From Vibrio madracius (GTDB lineage Bacteria; Pseudomonadota; Gammaproteobacteria; Enterobacterales; Vibrionaceae): DNA of 9,623 bases. Of this stretch, positions 6,208 to 9,623 are shown piece after piece. Under the pieces are notes generated by a model. That model was not told the DNA's origin, searched no databases, and saw only the letters and a program-made list of their open reading frames with translations. The stretch covers positions 1 to 9,623 of the forward strand of contig ASHK01000102.1 of NCBI GenBank assembly GCA_000695745.1, written 5' to 3'. Both the position numbers and the translations under genes were made by a program. Numbering within the stretch: the stretch's first letter is position 1; every line of letters starts with the position of its first letter.

Positions 6208-7182
6208 ATGAAAAAAAATGTACTAATCGCAAGCCTAATGCTTGCTCCAACGTTCGCATTTGCGGATATGCCTCAATTTTTCATAGGCGCTAAAGGCGGC
6301 TACCAATGGGCAGACGACGATGCGTACAACCCATCAAACCCTAATGATTTTATCTGGGGTCTAAATACTGGTCTTAAATTCACTCCATCATGGAGCTGGG
6401 ACATTGGTTATCAGTACCACAATGAACTAGAAAGCATCTCTACCTCTGCTGATGTTAAAACGTGGCTGATTGAGAGTGCAATTCGTTATGACTGGTACAT
6501 GACAGATAACCTAAGTTTATTTGGTCGTGTGGGTGTGGCTTATTGGGATGTTTACTCCGCTCGCCCATCTAGCCCTAACGTAGATTCAACTGGCTTCTCT
6601 CCACTTGGCGAAATCGGTCTTAACTACCATCTAACACCTAGCACAGCGGTATCTTTAAGCTATCAGCACATCAACAATATCGGTGATTCTAAAACAGGCG
6701 AATACAACAGTAACGCTGTTATGTTTGGTCTAACGTACACGTTCGGCGCATCTAAGAAAGTAGAGCCGCTTCCAGTTGTTGAGCCAGCGCCAGTGGCGCC
6801 AAAGTTCGTTACTAAAACGTTCCCAAGAACTACATATTATGGGCAATACCCAACGAACGCATTCAACCCGAGCGAGCAGTTAAAGCAAGAGCTTCAAAAG
6901 TGGCCGAAGTACTGAACACACATGAGATGTCAAACGTTGAAAGTGATTGCGCACACCGATGCGACAGGTTCAGAAAAATACAATCAAGAGCTATCAGAAA
7001 AGCGTGCTGACGCCGTTGAATCTGCTTTAGTTGAAATGGGTGTATCTGAGACTCAAATCAACGTTGCTGGCGCTGGTGAGTCTGAGCCAGTAGCAGACAA
7101 TAAAACAGAAAGAGGGCCGCGTTGAAAACGCCGTGTAGAGTTGACGATCCCAAGCTTTGACTACGATGAAGCGGTTGAGTGA
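6208..7182 (+). pseudogene. ompA: OmpA-family porin, intact barrel but C-terminal domain broken by indels
   Basis: Residues 1-19 are a signal peptide (ends FAFA). Residues 20-180 form an eight-strand OmpA-type outer-membrane barrel (FFIGAKGGYQW, WDIGYQYHNE, LSLFGRVGVAYW, PLGEIGLNYHL, AVMFGLTYTFG), followed by a Pro/Val linker (VEPLPVVEPAPVAP). The peptidoglycan-binding domain is recognisable only across frame changes. The first frame stops at 6913-6915. KVAEVLNTHE continues in another frame if one A is restored in the run at 6896-6899. HTDATGSEKYNQELSEKRADAV then lies in the frame from 6922, and after a TGA at 7123-7125 RRVELTIPSFDYDEAVE ends at 7182. Asp and Arg residues typical of diaminopimelate binding are present in the HTDATG...SEKR segment. 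As written, the cell would make a barrel without the cell-wall anchor. Several of the indels lie in A runs, so sequence error is a serious alternative. No good Shine-Dalgarno sequence precedes the ATG. Confidence 0.8.
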
Positions 7183-7211
7183 TAATTAAAACATAAAAAT
7201 TGTTTAAGTGT

Positions 7212-7233
7212 GTTAGGTTTTTGATAATCTAAC
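7212..7233 (+). repeat. Small hairpin just after ompA
   Basis: GTTAGGTT (7212-7219) and AATCTAAC (7226-7233) form an 8-bp stem with one G-U pair and a six-base loop, 29 bases after the ompA stop. No T run follows, so it is likely a 3'-UTR structure and not the terminator itself. Confidence 0.4.
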
Positions 7234-7315
7234 CAAGTCATTAGATAACTTAGAACCTTCCATCACCTTGCTAACATAAGGTACGGTTTATAAATCTGTA
7301 TATGTTATTGTTTTC

Positions 7316-7342
7316 GCGCCCACCTAACCGGCGCTTTTTTTT
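7316..7342 (+). terminator. Rho-independent terminator downstream of ompA
   Basis: GCGCC (7316-7320) and GGCGC (7330-7334) form a 5-bp GC stem around a nine-base loop and are followed directly by eight T residues (7335-7342). It is 134 bases after the ompA stop and closes the envelope-gene region before the unrecognised genes on the right. Confidence 0.8.
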
Positions 7343-7496
7343 GCCTAAAATTCGGTATGATCTAACCCCATTCCAATTAATATCCACATCGCTTTGATAA
7401 CATTTAATAGAAAAAGTACAATCCAATCCAATGCAAAGTATATAAACAGGACTGTTTAATGTTATCCCAATATTACCACGACCTACCTACCAAACT

Positions 7497-8159
7497 GTGG
7501 ACCTCGATAAGCTGAAACCAACCAAGATAGTGCGAAACTTTCTCTGTGACTACCTATACGCCGACAAGATTCTGCTTAGTTACGCCCTGCTGGAGAGTTT
7601 GGTAGTCTCTCAAACTTATAGTTGGCTTATGGGAGGCCATGTTTGTGACTATGACAAGAGCGGAAACACCATCGCTCCTAGAGCCAAGATCAACTATCGA
7701 GTAATTCGCTCGCTCTTCGATTCTGGCCTTGTCCGAGTAAACAAAAAAATAAGAACGCCCCACTTACGTTGCGTGATATTCGAATGGGCCGACGACATCA
7801 ATCAGTACCGTAGAGAGATACTTAAAACAAAGGTGTTTAACGACTCTTACCGGGTCACTAACCAACTTATTGCCGCTACTGCTTCCATGTACGGCTTAAA
7901 GGTTAACTTCATTGGTGCCAGGAACGTATTTGAAATACTTCACGCTGATGGGAGCGCCATTCCATTCAAGCTTGGCAATCAAGTGGTAAATAACACTTAC
8001 CTATTCATGACAGAAAGCGGTCAGCCAGTAACTCGATTAAAGGATATGACCTACATCGAATGGGAGGAATACTTATACGGCGTGGCAGTCAGGGCCAACA
8101 TTAAAATCGATCCACCAAAAGCAAGTGTTGGTCATTTCTCAATCTTTAAAAAAAATTAA
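7497..8159 (+). CDS. Hypothetical protein, possibly with a winged-helix-like N-terminal half
   Basis: I do not recognise this 220-residue protein. The frame opens at GTG 7497, but no Shine-Dalgarno sequence lies before it. A better start is ATG 7459, with AGGA seven bases upstream (7448-7451), in a different frame. It reads MLSQYYHDLPTKL and would join the main frame if one base were restored near 7498, giving about 233 residues. The N-terminal part is helical (ILLSYALLESLVVSQTYSWL, then KINYRVIRSLFDSGLVRVNK). This resembles a helix-turn-helix arrangement of a winged-helix fold, but only by eye. The rest mixes helices and strands and ends in a basic tail (FSIFKKN). It has no signal peptide or membrane helix, so it should be cytoplasmic. 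A strong terminator follows at once (8162), so it is a single-gene unit in what looks like accessory DNA. Confidence 0.65.
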   Translation: MDLDKLKPTKIVRNFLCDYLYADKILLSYALLESLVVSQTYSWLMGGHVCDYDKSGNTIAPRAKINYRVIRSLFDSGLVRVNKKIRTPHLRCVIFEWADDINQYRREILKTKVFNDSYRVTNQLIAATASMYGLKVNFIGARNVFEILHADGSAIPFKLGNQVVNNTYLFMTESGQPVTRLKDMTYIEWEEYLYGVAVRANIKIDPPKASVGHFSIFKKN

Positions 8160-8161
8160 TT

Positions 8162-8191
8162 AAAATTTCAGGTTTTTACCTGGAATTTTTT
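8162..8191 (+). terminator. Rho-independent terminator of the 7497 gene
   Basis: AAAATTTCAGG (8162-8172) pairs with CCTGGAATTTT (8179-8189), with one U-G pair, around TTTTTA and continues into a T run to 8191. It starts three bases after the stop codon of the upstream gene. Confidence 0.85.
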
Positions 8192-8232
8192 CACATAACG
8201 ATAATGCGGTGGGCTTTCTGCTTTTTAAAAAA

Positions 8233-8506
8233 ATGAAGCTCGTCAAAGAACACAACTACAGTGCTCCACCAAGAGACCAAGGAAGAGGTCAGCTTGCTCA
8301 AAAACGAGATCGAAGCTCTCTACGATAGAATTCTTCGGTTGTGACAAATATTAACAACTAACTCCGCCGAGAGTGCTTTGTTGCTCGGGGATAGTTTGCT
8401 GGTGGAATACGCTCCCGACGAAATGGAAGTGTTGGAGTCTATAGTTGAGAGTAGTAATGAGGTTGATAGCTGGGTTAAAGAGGTTTTGGATAGTGGCAAG
8501 GCGTAA
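8233..8506 (+). pseudogene. Broken gene for a small acidic protein of about 90 residues
   Basis: No single open frame covers this stretch, but a coherent protein can be pieced together. From ATG 8233 it reads MKLVKEHNYSAPP. If the extra A near 8272 is removed, the frame continues ETKEEVSLLKNEIEALYDRI, a heptad-like helix, to a TGA at 8342-8344. Beyond it, in the same frame, comes another 53-residue open stretch including LLLGDSLLVEYAPDEMEVL and WVKEVLDSGKA, ending at TAA 8504-8506. The product would be short, acidic and mostly helical. I do not know the family. No clear Shine-Dalgarno sequence precedes 8233; a GTG at 8261 is another possible start. A gene with one indel and one stop is my reading; two tiny genes, or none, remain possible. 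Confidence 0.4.
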
Positions 8507-8529
8507 AAAAGCGACCAATGCGATCGCCC
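8505..8529 (-). terminator. Putative terminator of the 8535-9326 gene
   Basis: On the minus strand GGGCGA (8529-8524) can pair with TCGCTT (8514-8509) using two G-T pairs around a nine-base loop, followed by a run of T (8510-8505). It starts six bases after the stop of the minus-strand gene. The stem is short, so confidence is moderate. Confidence 0.5.
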
Positions 8530-8534
8530 TACTT

Positions 8535-9326
8535 TTATTTGTTTCTAGCTTGTCTTAAGAGTTCTATTTCTGATTCGCTATACATTGTCGATGACGGGTA
8601 AAGTACGCATTCAAACCCATTTGCGACATCGTAAATGCTTTGATTAGTGGATGACTTTTTACTGTATATGATATTTTCATCTTTGCATGCTGAGTGTCGG
8701 ATAAATATCAGGCCGCCAGCCGTCGCATGTACCTTCTGGGCGGAGTTAGGTCCAGTTTTCCCTCCATAAGTGTTGTACATAGCAACGATGTCATTGTGGG
8801 CCGCACTACGTCTTCTGTAGTCACCTTTGTTTCTAGTAAAGTAGGCGATTTCAGACTTCGCTTGCTCTATGAGTTCTTTTAGTTGTTCTTTCTCATTGTC
8901 ATCAAGGGCAGTGAGAAGTAATTTTGTTTTCACAGATACAAAGGTATTGAGTCTTTTCACCATAGTTTCGCTCGAGATTTTGTGACTACTAATGGCTTTA
9001 TTGGTAGAGATATGGACTCTGACCACATTTTCTATGATCAAGGGTTCTTTGAAGAAATTGTTTGTGGCTTCGAAATGCTGAGGTGCGTATTCTAATAGTT
9101 CTGAGTTCGCTCTTTTCACTTCTTTTGCGTACTCAACAAGTCTTGCTGTTGCATTCCCTTTTTGTACTACAGCAACAATCCTTTCAGAGAATAAGCCCGT
9201 ATCTTCTTTACCATTAATTTTGTCAGAAACGAGACTGCGATGATTGAGCGCCTTTTTGAGACGCTGATCTGCGCTTTGCTTATTTGCTAGTAGTGTGTTG
9301 ATTTTTATTGGATCAACAATATTCAT
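8535..9326 (-). CDS. Hypothetical cytoplasmic protein, helical N-terminus
   Basis: I do not recognise this 263-residue protein. The ATG at 9326 has only a weak GAGAG sequence 7-11 bases upstream, but the frame is long and intact. The first two thirds are rich in charged helices (QSADQRLKKALNHRS, VEYAKEVKRANSELLEYA, NEKEQLKELIEQAKSEIAYF), with coiled-coil-like spacing. The last third is more strand-like and contains AMYNTYGGKTGPNSAQK, AGGLIFIRHSACKD and FECVLYPSSTMYSE, which looks like a compact globular domain. It has no signal peptide or membrane helix, and no catalytic motif that I can name. Another minus-strand gene ends 104 bases upstream behind its own terminator, so this gene probably has its own promoter in 9327-9407, though no clear -35/-10 pair is visible. 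An accessory or phage-derived origin is possible. Confidence 0.7.
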   Translation of the reverse strand: MNIVDPIKINTLLANKQSADQRLKKALNHRSLVSDKINGKEDTGLFSERIVAVVQKGNATARLVEYAKEVKRANSELLEYAPQHFEATNNFFKEPLIIENVVRVHISTNKAISSHKISSETMVKRLNTFVSVKTKLLLTALDDNEKEQLKELIEQAKSEIAYFTRNKGDYRRRSAAHNDIVAMYNTYGGKTGPNSAQKVHATAGGLIFIRHSACKDENIIYSKKSSTNQSIYDVANGFECVLYPSSTMYSESEIELLRQARNK

Positions 9327-9407
9327 CGTTTTCTCTCGGGCCTACAGTGGTAGTTTAAAAAATTACCTATTCGATTGAAGTATCTATGTTACAACAATCA
9401 ATCTAGC

Positions 9408-9439
9408 AAAAAAAGGGCAGCTAAGGGGGTTTACGCTGC
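9408..9439 (-). terminator. Terminator overlapping the end of the 9431 gene
   Basis: On the minus strand GCAGC (9439-9435) pairs with GCTGC (9421-9417) around a 13-base loop, followed by CC and seven T residues (9414-9408). The upstream arm overlaps the last codons of the gene ending at 9431. Confidence 0.65.
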
Positions 9440-9623
9440 AAAGTACCATTGGTTAAGAATATCCTTAATTGAATTTAGCGTAGTGTGTTCGGATAAGAGG
9501 CCTGGAGAGGTTTGTGACAGGATGACAGCTACCTCTTGCGCCGCATTATCAATGGCTTCCTGGTCGCTGTAGGTGTTCGCCATGCAGTTAATGACGATAT
9601 CTGGCGCAATCTCGTATATCTTT
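9431..9623 (-). CDS. C-terminal end of an unknown protein, gene continues beyond the window
   Basis: The minus strand is open from the window edge to a TAA at 9433-9431, giving about 63 residues. The reading is protein-like: YEIAPDIVINCMANTYSDQ, then AAQEVAVILSQTSPGLLSEH and the end SIKDILNQWYFAA. No start codon is needed inside the window, because the gene enters from the right. A terminator hairpin overlaps its stop, which supports a real gene end here. I do not recognise the family. It runs in the same direction as the 8535-9326 gene, 104 bases apart but separated by that terminator. The plus-strand frame over the same bases (9375-9572) is its shadow. Confidence 0.6.
   Translation of the reverse strand, partial: KIYEIAPDIVINCMANTYSDQEAIDNAAQEVAVILSQTSPGLLSEHTTLNSIKDILNQWYFAA

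Noticed and set aside
7183..8535. Possible integron cassette region (attC or VCR sites) in a vibrio
   Set aside because: The hairpins seen are terminators with T runs or short stems. No repeated long attC-like palindromes with conserved core ends were found.
8694..8882. Plus-strand frame inside the 8535-9326 gene
   Set aside because: It is antisense to an intact 263-codon gene and has no support of its own.
9375..9572. Plus-strand frame near the right edge
   Set aside because: The opposite strand has a better protein-like frame with a terminator at its stop. This one starts inside intergenic sequence and crosses that terminator.
1..9623. CRISPR array, tRNA or rRNA genes, insertion sequence ends
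   Set aside because: No regularly spaced repeats, no cloverleaf or rRNA-like conserved stretches, and no transposase fragments or matching terminal inverted repeats were seen.

Overview
The window looks like a piece of a Vibrio (or close Vibrionaceae) genome. The base composition is moderately AT-rich, and the left half carries a maltoporin/MalM pair, a KdgM-type porin and an OmpA-type protein that resemble vibrio proteins. I placed the organism from family resemblance only; no database search was run.

Layout, left to right. (1) The 3' end of a maltoporin gene (lamB, to 267) is followed by a strong hairpin terminator, then the maltose-operon lipoprotein malM (353-1234). (2) A membrane-anchored Sel1-repeat protein (1440-2594) stands alone. 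(3) A KdgM-family outer-membrane oligosaccharide porin (2910-3629) sits behind a leader with a good CRP-like site and a near-perfect 15-bp palindrome. (4) A bidirectional terminator (3745-3780) separates it from a convergent small secreted protein of unknown function (3916-4392, minus). (5) A minus-strand lipoprotein with an Lcl_C/DUF1566-like C-terminus (4544-5448) is split by a one-base frameshift. (6) A 759-bp stretch without a convincing gene leads into an OmpA-type porin gene (6208-7182). Its beta-barrel is intact, but its peptidoglycan-binding half is broken by several small indels. (7) To the right of the terminator at 7316-7342 is a set of genes I do not recognise: 7497-8159 (plus), a broken 90-residue gene at 8233-8506 (plus), 8535-9326 (minus), and the 3' end of another minus-strand gene running off the window (9431-9623).

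Functionally, the left half is about the cell envelope and carbohydrate uptake: two outer-membrane sugar channels (LamB, KdgM type), a periplasmic maltose accessory protein, exported lipoproteins and OmpA. The right quarter looks like accessory DNA made of orphan genes with their own terminators. No transposase, integrase, tRNA, rRNA, CRISPR array or integron attC site was seen.

The most striking cross-cutting feature is that six places carry one-base frame breaks: lamB, the Lcl_C-like lipoprotein, ompA (several), the 7497 gene and the 8233 gene. Several lie in short A runs, and in each case a sensible protein continues in the next frame. This is either real gene decay or uncorrected sequence error, and it affects how the gene models should be read. 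I did not find a demonstrable new system. The best candidates for unknown biology are the right-hand orphan genes.
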